64,000 nucleotides of DNA from an uncultured Bacteroidales bacterium (GTDB lineage: Bacteria > Bacteroidota > Bacteroidia > Bacteroidales > UBA932). Positions 47,607 to 57,365 of this stretch are shown here, in pieces. Positions within the stretch are counted from its first letter, which is position 1. The number at the start of each line of letters is the position of its first letter. The notes under the pieces are model-generated. The model did not search any database and was not told the DNA's origin. It saw only the letters and a list, made by a program, of their open reading frames with translations. The stretch spans positions 1 through 64,000 of the forward strand of contig CAKULN010000002.1 of NCBI GenBank assembly GCA_934667175.1, read 5' to 3'. A program made the translations under genes and the position numbers.

Positions 47607-50411
47607 ATGAAAGCATCAAAATATATCATTTCAGTCCTTGCCGCGGCTGCGGCGTGCATCGAGATGTCGGCCGCCGCCCCGGAGAAAAAGGACTCTGTCA
47701 TCACCTATCCATGGGGACAGAAACTTACCTACTGGCAGACAACCGGCAGCGGACTTACCGTGAATATTCCTAAACTGGAGACCAAGGTCGCAGGTGATCT
47801 CAGGAACAGCATGACTGGAGTCGTGCCGGGAATGGATGTCAGGGAACTGGCCGGTGGTTTCGATCCGTCCGCTTATGCGATGTACACGATGAATGACAGC
47901 CATCTTCAATTGACGATGAGGGGCAACACTGACCTTATGTGTATCGTGAACGATATGCACATCCCGTTCAGCGAGCTCTTGCTGGATCCTAACCAGATCG
48001 AGTCGATAACGGTTCTTACAGATGTCGTGGACAGGGCCAAGTACGGTCCTCTGGCCACAAACGGCGCCCTTTTGATCCGCACGAAGCAGGGTGGGTACAA
48101 CACTCCTATGCGCATCCACGTCAATTTGGAGAGCGGTATCAGCATGGCCGGCCGTGTGCCTGAATGGGTGAACGGTGTTGAATATGCCAAGTTGAACAAC
48201 GCCGCAAGGTCCGCCAGCGGCTACGACGAGCTGTACTCCCCGGAGGCGATCAGCGGTTTCGCGAAGAACGATCCGTACGATCTTCTTTATCCTAATGTGG
48301 ACTATAAGTCCTTGATGTACAAGAATTCATATCCTCTGTCCAGGGCCGGGATCAGCTTCTATGGCGGAGGAAACAATGTGCGGTACAATTTCGCCCTCAA
48401 CGGTCTTTATTCCGGAGACCTTGTCAAAGGAGGGGCCACGACGGACTACAGCCGTTTCAACATCTCCGCCGGCATGGCCGCGAAGATCGGGCGCTACATC
48501 GAGGTCTCTGTGGATTTCTCCTCGCTTCTCTCGTTCCAGCGTTACGGTAGGACATCGTGGAACTCTTACCGGATTGTCCCTGCTGTGGCCTATCCGTTGA
48601 CACTCGGTACAGCCACCGGAGACGAGGAAGGTGAGACCAAGGGTACGACCATCTACGGTGTCTCCAGGACCTTCCCGGACAACTATTACGCGCTTCAGAT
48701 GGAAGGCGGTTTCAGAACCCACAGGATGAGGACCGGACTTTTCAACACGGCTTTGGACATCGACCTTTCATGGCTGCTTGACGGACTCCATTCCAGAACG
48801 GGATTCTCCAACTCGTCTTTCGTCCAGACCACGATCGGCAAGAACAATGATTACCTCGCTTACTATTGGACGGAAGAGTCCGGAAAGGGTGACATTTCCA
48901 GCCACCGCGGAACTAAAGCCACAGGAAAGAGTACGTTTGACAATTATTCCGTGCAGGCTCTCGGAATGTACGAGAGACTGTCCTACGACAGGCGTTTCGG
49001 AATGCACAACATCGCCGCCGGAGCGACATTCACATTGAACAGCACCTCCAACAAGGCTTCGAGCTGGTACCAGAGGCAGATGTACGGCATCGCTGACCTC
49101 TCATATTCCTACGCAGACAAGTACATCGCCGAGGTTGTCGCCGAGTACGCCGGCACGCACACACTGAACAGAGCCAACAGGTTCGGCTTCTTCCCGACCG
49201 CCGGTCTCGCTTGGGTGGCCTCCAACGAAGGCTTCCTGAAAAGTGTCTCTTGGATTGATAATCTCAAGTTGCGCGCCCAGGCTGGAATCATCGGTCAGAC
49301 ATCTTTGTTCGACCAACCTTATCTTTACAGAGGTGTCTACTCGTTTGCGAGTTCGATGTACTATGGCCCTAATGACAAGCAGGACTGTTGGTTTGGCGGC
49401 ACCGCCCAGTGGATTTCCCAGAAGACCACCATCAGCAGGGTGCCTAACGAGGATCTGTCCTGGGCAAAGATCTATCAGGTTGACGCCGGACTTGATTTCG
49501 ACTTCCTGAAGATGTTCTCCTTCAACACGAACTTCTTCTACCGCAAGATTGACGGCATCATAGCGAACACGGTGTCTGTGACTCCAGGTGCGTTCGGACT
49601 CTCAGGTATGGCGATGTACGAGAACTTCACCGCCATCTCTATCCGCGGTGTGGACGCGACTTTGAACTATGCCCAGACATTCGGTGACTTCAGAGTGTCA
49701 GCCGGAGTCAGTGCCCAGACCTACATCCAGAAAAACGACAAGGTGGTCGAGGACAACTATCTTTATGACTACCAGAAGTTGACCGGTCTCAATGCCGACG
49801 CCATCTGGGGATTCAGGTGCATCGGCAAGTTCACCGACGAGTCACAACTATCCACCGTTCCTGCATACTCATCTGATGTCGCGGTAGGTGACCTGATGTA
49901 CGAGGACGTGAACAATGACGGCAAGATAGACGCCAATGATAGGGTTGTCATAGGTCACTCCAACCCACGTCTGTACTATCAGGTGAATCTGGGATTCGCA
50001 TGGAAAAATCTGGAACTGAACGTGATCGGCTCTGGCCGTGCTTTCTTCAAGACGGCTCTCACAAATGACTATTTCTGGAATGGAATTGGTGACGGAAACT
50101 ACTCTGCGTTCGTCAGGGACAACATCGGAGGTGACTATCCACGTCTTGCCTACGTCAAGGATGAGAATAATTTCGTCACGTCAGATTTCTGGCTGAGGGA
50201 CGGTGGGTGGTTCAAGATCCAGGATGTCGAGGTGGCCTACACTCTCCCTTTGAGAAGCAAGGCGATCAAGAGCGTCCGTTTCTCTGTCAAGGGACAGAAT
50301 CTCGCCACCATCACCGGCATCAAGGATGTTGACCCGGAGAACATCGACGCGGGTGTCAGCTCATTCCCGTTGATGAAGACAATCACCGGTGGCATCAAAC
50401 TGAACTTTTAA
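47607..50411 (+). CDS. SusC-like TonB-dependent transporter 2, lacking the N-terminal domain
   Basis: A 934-residue outer-membrane transporter. A signal peptide (about 1-24) is followed almost at once by the plug (LRNSMTGVVPGMDVRELAGG, LQLTMRGNTDLMCIVND, PNQIESITVLTDVVDRAKYG). The carboxypeptidase-like domain of ordinary SusC proteins is absent, and the plug's usual ASAAIYGAKGANG-type segment is diverged. The barrel ends MKTITGGIKLNF. It lies 16 bp after SusD 1 and 22 bp before SusD 2. Probably imports a second glycan or a different fragment of the same one. Confidence 0.9.
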   Translation: MKASKYIISVLAAAAACIEMSAAAPEKKDSVITYPWGQKLTYWQTTGSGLTVNIPKLETKVAGDLRNSMTGVVPGMDVRELAGGFDPSAYAMYTMNDSHLQLTMRGNTDLMCIVNDMHIPFSELLLDPNQIESITVLTDVVDRAKYGPLATNGALLIRTKQGGYNTPMRIHVNLESGISMAGRVPEWVNGVEYAKLNNAARSASGYDELYSPEAISGFAKNDPYDLLYPNVDYKSLMYKNSYPLSRAGISFYGGGNNVRYNFALNGLYSGDLVKGGATTDYSRFNISAGMAAKIGRYIEVSVDFSSLLSFQRYGRTSWNSYRIVPAVAYPLTLGTATGDEEGETKGTTIYGVSRTFPDNYYALQMEGGFRTHRMRTGLFNTALDIDLSWLLDGLHSRTGFSNSSFVQTTIGKNNDYLAYYWTEESGKGDISSHRGTKATGKSTFDNYSVQALGMYERLSYDRRFGMHNIAAGATFTLNSTSNKASSWYQRQMYGIADLSYSYADKYIAEVVAEYAGTHTLNRANRFGFFPTAGLAWVASNEGFLKSVSWIDNLKLRAQAGIIGQTSLFDQPYLYRGVYSFASSMYYGPNDKQDCWFGGTAQWISQKTTISRVPNEDLSWAKIYQVDAGLDFDFLKMFSFNTNFFYRKIDGIIANTVSVTPGAFGLSGMAMYENFTAISIRGVDATLNYAQTFGDFRVSAGVSAQTYIQKNDKVVEDNYLYDYQKLTGLNADAIWGFRCIGKFTDESQLSTVPAYSSDVAVGDLMYEDVNNDGKIDANDRVVIGHSNPRLYYQVNLGFAWKNLELNVIGSGRAFFKTALTNDYFWNGIGDGNYSAFVRDNIGGDYPRLAYVKDENNFVTSDFWLRDGGWFKIQDVEVAYTLPLRSKAIKSVRFSVKGQNLATITGIKDVDPENIDAGVSSFPLMKTITGGIKLNF

Positions 50412-50433
50412 CGGATAAACTGCAATCAAGATT

Positions 50434-52227
50434 ATGAAAATCAAAAACACCATATTCGGTCTTACGATAGCGGCGATTCTTGTAGGGGGGGGGTGCTCCT
50501 TTCTTGATCCGCTCCCTGACGGAAGTTACAACGATGAGAATTTCGATGACTATCCGGAGTTGCTCAGAGGCTTTGTGGACAAGGTCTACGCCGACTATTT
50601 CCCTGCTGTCTATTACAGCACTTACTGCGCCGGGCTTGCCGCGGCCACGGATGACGCTCTCTATCGTTCGGAGACGGCGATGTGGAGATCTTTCTCGAAG
50701 GGCAACGCCAGGATGGGCAACAATCCTTTCGCTTCCAAGTGGAACAATGACTACACAGCCATCAACTATCTGAATCTTTTCCTTAAGGACAATGTCGGCT
50801 TCAATACCCGTTACCTTGTCGATTTCGAGGCGGACCGGGTTTACAGGCATTGCCAGCAGGGAAGCGCTTTCGGTCTGAGGGCGTGGCTCCATTTCGACCT
50901 GCTTCGCACTTTCGCGGGCAAGGGAGTCGACGGGAATATGTGGGGTGTCCCTCTCATGTTGACACCGTCTGAGGCCGGAAAGATGGACAACAGCTCAGTC
51001 CGCAGGGCCACAGTGGACGAATGCGTGGCTCAGATCCTGAAGGATTGCGATTCCGCGAGCGTGCATCTTCCTTACAACAACAGGGACTATCCTGGCGATC
51101 CAACCCAGAGTCCTCAGGTCACGGGAGCCATTCGTTACCGTACTATGGATCAGGTGATTGTCGATGGTCTCAGGGCTATGGTCTATCTTTTCTGGGCCAG
51201 TCCCGCGTTCAATACTTCAAATGATATGACAAGGTATGAGAACGCGGCCAAATATGCGGCAAAGGTGATGAAGCATAAGCTTGAGGTGGAAAGCACGCTA
51301 GCCGGCGGATTCGATCCGGCCAAGGGATTCCGTTGGGACAACACCAACAGCGCCGAGATCATTTGGTGCTCGAATTTCTCCACAAGCGCGGCCACGGAAA
51401 CCGCTTTCTATCCGAGGGAGTTCAGCGGCAACGCTCACATCGCTCCGAGTCAGGATCTTGTGGACGCCTTCCCGATGAAGAACGGCTATCCTATCTCTGA
51501 CAGCCGCAGTGGCTACGATCCGAAGAATCCTTACAAGGACAGGGATCCGAGGTTCTATTCATCGATCTATTTCGATGGGTCCCAGGTGATCCGTGACCTC
51601 AATGGTGAGATAATGTACACCTTTGAGATAAAGGAAGGCGGAAAGGATGCTCCAGGAGGCGCCAATGTGTCCCCGACATCATATTACATAAAGAAGTTCC
51701 TTTACAACGGTTGGAACAAGACTGACGAGAAGGTTGACGCCGGTTACCGTTGCGTTCACATGATGAACTGGACACACATGTGCCTGATCTTCGCCGAGGC
51801 GGCCAACAAGGTTGTCGGCCCTGTGGATGAGACTACTTTCGGCTACTCCGCCAAGCAGGCGATCAAATGGCTCCGCAGCCGTCCTTCAAATGACGGTGTG
51901 GCCGGTGTCGGCACCACGGAGGATCCGTTCCTTGACGAATGCGCCGCCGCCGGAGCCGGTAAGTTTGAGGAGTTGGTCAAGAATGAGTGGCGTGTAGAGA
52001 CATGTTTCGAGGGAGACCGCTACTATAACCTGAGGCGTTGGGCGAAGAGCGTGGATGATGTGAATGTCGCCATCCACGGCGCCAAGATCTCCGCCGAAGG
52101 TGAGTATCAACTCGACAACGTGGTGGAAACCTTGAAGTTCCCTTCTCTGTGGGCACCTATCCCTTACACGGACATCAGAAGGTGCGCCAACCTTGTGCAG
52201 AACGAGGGTTGGGAAACTTGGAGATAA
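50434..52227 (+). CDS. SusD-like glycan-binding lipoprotein 2
   Basis: A 597-residue surface lipoprotein: lipobox VGGGC (Cys21), then FLDPLPDGSYNDENF. SusD features include GSAFGLRAWLHFDLLRTFAGK and the C-terminal VKNEWRVETCFEGDRYYNLRRW. It partners the preceding SusC 2. The three glycines before the lipid-accepting Cys are encoded by an uninterrupted G9 tract (50485-50493), which could slip during replication and shift the frame just before the Cys. The next gene starts 18 bp later. Confidence 0.92.
   Translation: MKIKNTIFGLTIAAILVGGGCSFLDPLPDGSYNDENFDDYPELLRGFVDKVYADYFPAVYYSTYCAGLAAATDDALYRSETAMWRSFSKGNARMGNNPFASKWNNDYTAINYLNLFLKDNVGFNTRYLVDFEADRVYRHCQQGSAFGLRAWLHFDLLRTFAGKGVDGNMWGVPLMLTPSEAGKMDNSSVRRATVDECVAQILKDCDSASVHLPYNNRDYPGDPTQSPQVTGAIRYRTMDQVIVDGLRAMVYLFWASPAFNTSNDMTRYENAAKYAAKVMKHKLEVESTLAGGFDPAKGFRWDNTNSAEIIWCSNFSTSAATETAFYPREFSGNAHIAPSQDLVDAFPMKNGYPISDSRSGYDPKNPYKDRDPRFYSSIYFDGSQVIRDLNGEIMYTFEIKEGGKDAPGGANVSPTSYYIKKFLYNGWNKTDEKVDAGYRCVHMMNWTHMCLIFAEAANKVVGPVDETTFGYSAKQAIKWLRSRPSNDGVAGVGTTEDPFLDECAAAGAGKFEELVKNEWRVETCFEGDRYYNLRRWAKSVDDVNVAIHGAKISAEGEYQLDNVVETLKFPSLWAPIPYTDIRRCANLVQNEGWETWR
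50485..50493 (+). repeat. G9 homopolymer in the SusD 2 lipobox
   Basis: Nine consecutive G encode Gly18-Gly20 immediately before the lipidated Cys21. The run is longer than any other G tract I saw in coding sequence here. It is a candidate site of slipped-strand length change. Confidence 0.7.
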
Positions 52228-52245
52228 TCATTAAATTTGAGAGAA

Positions 52246-53286
52246 ATGAAAATGAATATGAGAAAATTGGTTTTGTCCGCCCTGACGCCGCTCCTGCTGG
52301 CCGGATGCTACAAGGACTACACCTTGGACTACGACTACACGGCGGCCTACATCGCCTACCAGTACGACCTCAGGACCTTCGTCATCGGTGAGGAAGGGAA
52401 ATTCGACTTCACCGTGGCTCTTGCCGGAACCGCCAAGAACAACGAGGACAGGAAGGTTGAGGTGGAGCTTAGGAACGAGCTGCTTTCCGAGGACCTCTCG
52501 CAGTACACCACGGAATTCGGAGTCACAAGCTTCAACGCTCTTGATGGCTTGTGCGGAAGAGGACAGTTCGGTGATCTCAGCCAGAGATATGTCACGGAAG
52601 GGGTGAGCGGCCTGAAGGAACTGACACCGTTGCCTTCTGAATATTACACTGTTGACGGTCTGGACAGGATGGTCATCAAGAAGGGTCGGCACACCGCGGC
52701 TGTCTCGATAAAGGCCACTCCGGCCATTGAGGAGGACGCCAATGCCTTCAAGCCTTACTACGCCCTCGGATTCAAGCTGAACAAGGCTGACGTGGATTCG
52801 GTTCTGTGCGAGAAGAGCTTTGAGATCATCGTCGTGAAATGCGAGAACAGATTCTTCGGAAACTGGTATCACGGAGGAAAGACCGTGGTCAAGAATGACG
52901 CCACCGGGGAGATCGTCTCGGAGGACACGTATGACCTTGTCATCCCGCAGGCAGACTCCAAGGTGTATTCCTTGACAACGGTTGACGCATCCACGGTTAT
53001 GACCGACAAGATCGGCCTCGGCGCCGGCAAACTTCTGCTCAAGTTTAACGGCAATGACATCACCATCTCATCTGCCGACGGCTCGAAGGAGATCAAGCCT
53101 ATCGCTGACCAACCGAGTGTCTATAATGATGCCAAACTCTTGCAAGACAGGAAATTGACTCTGAACTACTGCTTCTCCAATGGTGACGGCACCACGACCT
53201 TCATCACTGACTACCTACAGTTCCGCAACAGAATACGAGACGGAATCAACGAATGGCAGGATGAGAATGAAAAGAATTATGAATAG
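52246..53286 (+). CDS. PUL surface lipoprotein, DUF1735/DUF4361-like
   Basis: A 346-residue lipoprotein (LLAGC lipobox). An N-terminal beta-sandwich (about 25-190; FVIGEEGKFDFTVALAGTAKNN) resembles DUF1735. The C-terminal part, beginning FFGNWYHGGKTVVKN (about 205 on), resembles DUF4361, with a lipocalin-like set of strands. Proteins of this layout follow SusD genes and act as surface glycan-binding proteins. I use the ATG at 52246; others at 52252 and 52258 are also in frame. The end overlaps the next gene's start region. Confidence 0.75.
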   Translation: MKMNMRKLVLSALTPLLLAGCYKDYTLDYDYTAAYIAYQYDLRTFVIGEEGKFDFTVALAGTAKNNEDRKVEVELRNELLSEDLSQYTTEFGVTSFNALDGLCGRGQFGDLSQRYVTEGVSGLKELTPLPSEYYTVDGLDRMVIKKGRHTAAVSIKATPAIEEDANAFKPYYALGFKLNKADVDSVLCEKSFEIIVVKCENRFFGNWYHGGKTVVKNDATGEIVSEDTYDLVIPQADSKVYSLTTVDASTVMTDKIGLGAGKLLLKFNGNDITISSADGSKEIKPIADQPSVYNDAKLLQDRKLTLNYCFSNGDGTTTFITDYLQFRNRIRDGINEWQDENEKNYE

Positions 53287-56200
53287 ATTGTTACTGAATA
53301 TCTTAGCGGCCCTGGTGTTAAGCCAGGGCTTTGCGGTTGCGCAGTCCGACTTGCGTCTGGTCGGCGAGAACGGTCTGAAGTTCAGTCCTGTTGCCGGGGC
53401 CACCACCGAGGTGAATGGAAACACGGTTGAGATCAGCACCAAAGGCGCCAACTCCGGCATCAGATTCCACACCGATCTGGATGTCTCTGAATATGCATCC
53501 CTCCGGTTCACTCTCACCAACAAGAGGAACTCTTTTCTGGTGATGGCGGTCCAGATCCAGGACACGGTCTATAACGCCAACAACAATAAGCAGGAGAAAG
53601 GTGCGATGACTGACCGTCTTCTCATATTCCCTAACGAGACCCGCGAGGTGGTGATCCCGCTTCCGGCCAGGCTTCCTTATCCTGAGATCTACAACGGGTT
53701 CAAGGGGCTGCGCAACACTCCGTATTCCATTGACCAGCATTATTCCTACAGTGTCGATCTGTCATCGGTCAAGATGATAAAGATCAACGCCTTCAAGCAT
53801 GTCGCCGGTGCGGATTATTCCATAACGGACCTTAGGTTCGCCAGAGGCGAGAAGTCCAGACTTGCCCCTTGGATGACTTGGGACGATTCGCGTTTCTTCC
53901 CGTTTGTCGATGAGTACGGTCAGTTCAAGCATAAGGACTGGCCTGGCAAGACCCACAGTGACGAGGACCTGCGCAAGGCAAGGGAAAAGGAGGAGGAATA
54001 TCTTCGCGCCCACACCGGTGCGGATGACTGGTCTCGTTACGGCGGTTGGAAGAAAGGTCCACGCTTTGAGGCCACAGGGCATTTCCGTGTCCGGAAAGTG
54101 GACGGGAAATGGTGGATGATCGACCCGGAGGGCTATCTCTTCTGGTCTCACGGAGTCGTCCGTGTCACGACCTCCACCGGAATCACCCCGTTGGACGGCA
54201 GGAAGGAATATTTCGAGAACCTGCCGGAAAAGGGTACAAAGATGGCCCGTTTCTATGAGACCTACGATGCGCTCCTCAAACCTTACTACACGGTAAGGGG
54301 AATCCAGGAGACTTACGACTACTCCTCCGCCAATGCCTACAGGAAGTATGGCGAGGACTACAAGAATGTCTTCGCCGATCTGGCGCACAGAAGGCTCCGC
54401 AGCTGGGGACTTAACACCATCGCCAACTCTTCCGACAAGGACATCTGCCTGATGGACAGAACGGTTTACACTGACCGCATCGAGATCTCCTCTCCGATCA
54501 TCGAGGGCACAGGCGGTTCGTGGTGGAAATTTATGGATCCGTTCAACGAGGGCTTCGCCGAATCGGTGCGCTCGCAGCTTGTCGCCCGCAAAAGGCAACT
54601 GGATGACCCTTGGTGCCTTGGCTATTTTGTGGACAACGAGATAAAATGGGGTGACACTGAATATCTTGCCTCATGCACGATCATGGCTCCGGCCACTCAG
54701 AAGGCGAAGATTGCCATGGTGGACTGGCTCAAGGGGCGCTATCAGGATATTCAGAGACTCAATGAGGCCTGGAAGACATCCTTCGCCTCATGGGACGCTT
54801 TGCTTGGGAACAAGGATAAGGTTCCGGCTTCGGCGAAGAAAGATCTTAGAGAGTTCAACACCCGGATCATCGAGGCTTATTTCAGCACGGTCAGAAGAGT
54901 GTTCAAGGAAGTCGCCCCGGATGTGCTCTATCTTGGGTGCCGTTTCTCTGGCTCGAACGAGGAGGTGCTGAGGGTTGCGGCCAAATACTGTGATGTGCTG
55001 AGTTACAACATCTACCGTCCTGATCTGTATGATTTCTCTCTTCCTGAGGGCATTGACAAGCCTGTGATGATCGGGGAGTTCCATTTCGGGGCTATGGACC
55101 GTGGAATGTTCCACCCTGGACTCATCTACACCCGCAACCAGAATGAGCGCGCTCAGATGTACTATCGCTACGTGAAGTCCGCTATGGAACATCCGAACAT
55201 CATCGGAACGCATTGGCACCAGTTCTCCGACCAGACATGCACCGGCCGCTTTGACGGGGAGAATTATCAGGTCGGTTTCACGGACATCTGCGACTCTCCG
55301 TATTATGAGACCGTGGACAAGGTCCGTGAGGCCGGCTACGAGATGTACGGGATACGCTCGGGAAAGAAGTCTGCCGATGCTCCTTTTTATGTCGATGCCG
55401 CATCGCTTGGGGTGTACGGAAAGGCTGGTGAGGTCCCGGGGCATACATATTCAAGGCTCGATCCTGAGAAATATGGCATCAAAGGCTCATTGGCCACGAA
55501 ATGCCTCCAGTCAACGGGAGTGTTCGTCGCTTTCAACACTGACAGCAAGTCGTTGTCGTTGAAGTGGGAGACTTCTCCTTTGAGGGTTGTCGGGGCGAAC
55601 ACCGGCGCCAACGCCCAAAAGGGTCTGGACCTTTACATCAAGCATGACGGCCGCTGGGTGTTCGCCGCCGTAGGCTCTCCGAATATGTCCGGGGACTGCG
55701 TCCATCACGAAAGAAAGGTCATCTCCACGATGCCGGAGGGTGTTAAGGAATGCCTTCTGTACCTGCCTCTTTTTGATTCGGTCGAGTCTCTTCAGATTGG
55801 TGTTGATCAGGGCAGTTCGATAACCGCTTCTCCAAACCCTTTCGCTCACAAAATTGTCTTTCTGGGTTCCAGCATAACCCACGGCTCGGCGGCAAGCCGC
55901 TCCGGGATGAGCTACGTCGCGAGGTATGGCCGTGACAACGGATTGTACTGCTTGAACCTTGGTTTCAGCGGTCAGGCCAAACTCCAGGAATGCTGGGCCA
56001 GAGTGGCCGCCGACATCGATGCCGACGCTTTTGTGTTCGACCAGTTCTCGAATCCGTCCGCGAAGGAAATTGACAAAAACTTTGACAGGTTTGTGGACAT
56101 CATCCGCGAGGCTCATCCTGATACCCCTCTGATCTTCGTGCAGACGATCCGCAGGGAGAAACGCAATTTCAATGAGGCTGCGGATGCCTTTGAGGCCGCG

Positions 56201-56401
56201 AAGCAGAAAGCCGGCGAGGAGAAGGTCAGGGCCAGGATGAAGACTGACAGGAACAGCTATTTCATTCCTTCCGACGGTTTCCTCGGGGATGACAGTCTCG
56301 GTACCGCTGACGGAACACATCCGACAGATGTCGGCTTCTCCCGGATTCTGGAGAAAATGTCTCCGAAGTTGAACAAGATCCTGAAGAAATATATTCGTTA
56401 G
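53267..56401 (+). CDS. Fusion enzyme: GH50-like hydrolase plus SGNH/GDSL esterase
   Basis: A 1044-residue exported enzyme. Signal peptide ending AVAQ (about 1-25), an N-terminal carbohydrate-binding-like beta domain (about 30-185), then an agarase-like TIM barrel (about 190-690; GHFRVRKVDGKWWMIDPEGY, E458 in FVDNEIKWG as candidate acid/base). A beta-sandwich linker domain and a C-terminal SGNH hydrolase follow, with the nucleophile S869 in GSSITHG and D1015/H1018 in DGTHPTD. The barrel family is called GH50-like by motif only. The esterase would strip acyl groups from the glycan the barrel cuts. It starts inside the end of the upstream gene; starts at 53261 and 53279 are alternatives. Confidence 0.78.
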   Translation: MKRIMNRLLLNILAALVLSQGFAVAQSDLRLVGENGLKFSPVAGATTEVNGNTVEISTKGANSGIRFHTDLDVSEYASLRFTLTNKRNSFLVMAVQIQDTVYNANNNKQEKGAMTDRLLIFPNETREVVIPLPARLPYPEIYNGFKGLRNTPYSIDQHYSYSVDLSSVKMIKINAFKHVAGADYSITDLRFARGEKSRLAPWMTWDDSRFFPFVDEYGQFKHKDWPGKTHSDEDLRKAREKEEEYLRAHTGADDWSRYGGWKKGPRFEATGHFRVRKVDGKWWMIDPEGYLFWSHGVVRVTTSTGITPLDGRKEYFENLPEKGTKMARFYETYDALLKPYYTVRGIQETYDYSSANAYRKYGEDYKNVFADLAHRRLRSWGLNTIANSSDKDICLMDRTVYTDRIEISSPIIEGTGGSWWKFMDPFNEGFAESVRSQLVARKRQLDDPWCLGYFVDNEIKWGDTEYLASCTIMAPATQKAKIAMVDWLKGRYQDIQRLNEAWKTSFASWDALLGNKDKVPASAKKDLREFNTRIIEAYFSTVRRVFKEVAPDVLYLGCRFSGSNEEVLRVAAKYCDVLSYNIYRPDLYDFSLPEGIDKPVMIGEFHFGAMDRGMFHPGLIYTRNQNERAQMYYRYVKSAMEHPNIIGTHWHQFSDQTCTGRFDGENYQVGFTDICDSPYYETVDKVREAGYEMYGIRSGKKSADAPFYVDAASLGVYGKAGEVPGHTYSRLDPEKYGIKGSLATKCLQSTGVFVAFNTDSKSLSLKWETSPLRVVGANTGANAQKGLDLYIKHDGRWVFAAVGSPNMSGDCVHHERKVISTMPEGVKECLLYLPLFDSVESLQIGVDQGSSITASPNPFAHKIVFLGSSITHGSAASRSGMSYVARYGRDNGLYCLNLGFSGQAKLQECWARVAADIDADAFVFDQFSNPSAKEIDKNFDRFVDIIREAHPDTPLIFVQTIRREKRNFNEAADAFEAAKQKAGEEKVRARMKTDRNSYFIPSDGFLGDDSLGTADGTHPTDVGFSRILEKMSPKLNKILKKYIR

Positions 56402-56407
56402 GCATCT

Positions 56408-57340
56408 ATGAGACGTGTCCTTGCATATTCATTGATCCTGCTGGCGCTGGTTTCGTGCGGAACCGGCAGGAAGGCGGCCGTGACAGGCGCCAAAGATCAT
56501 GCTTCCGTTCAGATCCGGGTCGGGTCTTACAATCTGTGGAGGCCGGGACCGCGAGATGACGGCTATGCCTGGGATGTCCGGAAGTTCCGTCTGGCAAAGA
56601 CCATAGCCGACATCGGTTTCGACATATTCGGCGTCCAGGAATTTGACACCGTGATCCAGAATGAACTTCCGGCCCTTGTCGAAACAGAGGGTGGAAAGTA
56701 TGAATGGTTCATATTCAGTCCGTATTCAAAGGATGGGGGAGTGGGACCCAAGGCGCAGGGAATCGTCTACCGCAAGGATCGCTTCACGATGCTGGAGAGC
56801 CATCATTTCTGGCTGTCTCCGACTCCTGATGTGAAGAGCAAGGGGTGGGATGAGAAGAAGTACACCCGGGGGGCTTGCTGCGCCATATTCAAGGAAAATG
56901 CGACGGGCCTGCGTTTCTTCTTGATGATGAGCCACATGCCTTTAGGGAAGGATGCCAATGCCCATGCCGCTCCGGTCATCCTTGAGAGGGCTAAGGAATA
57001 TAATCCCGAGAATCTTCCTTCGTTCTTTGTCGGAGATCTCAACACCAGGGAGTGGACATCGTCTTCGGAATTGTTCCGCACTTACTGGAGCGACACGTTC
57101 CTGACCGTTCCGGCGGAGACTCGCAAAGGATCTGTAGGAACCTTCAACAAGCGGGGGGAGAACGAGGACATGAACGCCGCTCCGAGGATAGACTACATCT
57201 ACTACCGTGGAGACGGGATCACGCCTCTTGGCTACACCTGCGACAACAGGCGGTACGAAGGGTATTATCCTTCAGATCATTGCCCGATTTACGCTGATTT
57301 TATTGTCGCTTTGCCTTCGGCGGTTTCTGTTCTGCCGTAA
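56408..57340 (+). CDS. EEP-fold phosphodiesterase lipoprotein
   Basis: A 310-residue lipoprotein (LALVSC lipobox) with the endonuclease/exonuclease/phosphatase fold. Motifs in order: SYNLWR (metal-side Asn), FGVQEFD (metal-binding Glu), LMMSHMP, FFVGDLNTREW, PRIDYIYYRGD and SDHCPIY. Surface members of this fold cleave phosphodiesters in nucleic acids, sphingolipids or phosphoglycans. Location in the PUL, 6 bp after the fusion enzyme, favours a glycan or lipid phosphodiester over DNA. A paralogue follows 25 bp later. Confidence 0.85.
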   Translation: MRRVLAYSLILLALVSCGTGRKAAVTGAKDHASVQIRVGSYNLWRPGPRDDGYAWDVRKFRLAKTIADIGFDIFGVQEFDTVIQNELPALVETEGGKYEWFIFSPYSKDGGVGPKAQGIVYRKDRFTMLESHHFWLSPTPDVKSKGWDEKKYTRGACCAIFKENATGLRFFLMMSHMPLGKDANAHAAPVILERAKEYNPENLPSFFVGDLNTREWTSSSELFRTYWSDTFLTVPAETRKGSVGTFNKRGENEDMNAAPRIDYIYYRGDGITPLGYTCDNRRYEGYYPSDHCPIYADFIVALPSAVSVLP

Positions 57341-57365
57341 GGACGGTAAATGTTTTTGTTCAAGG

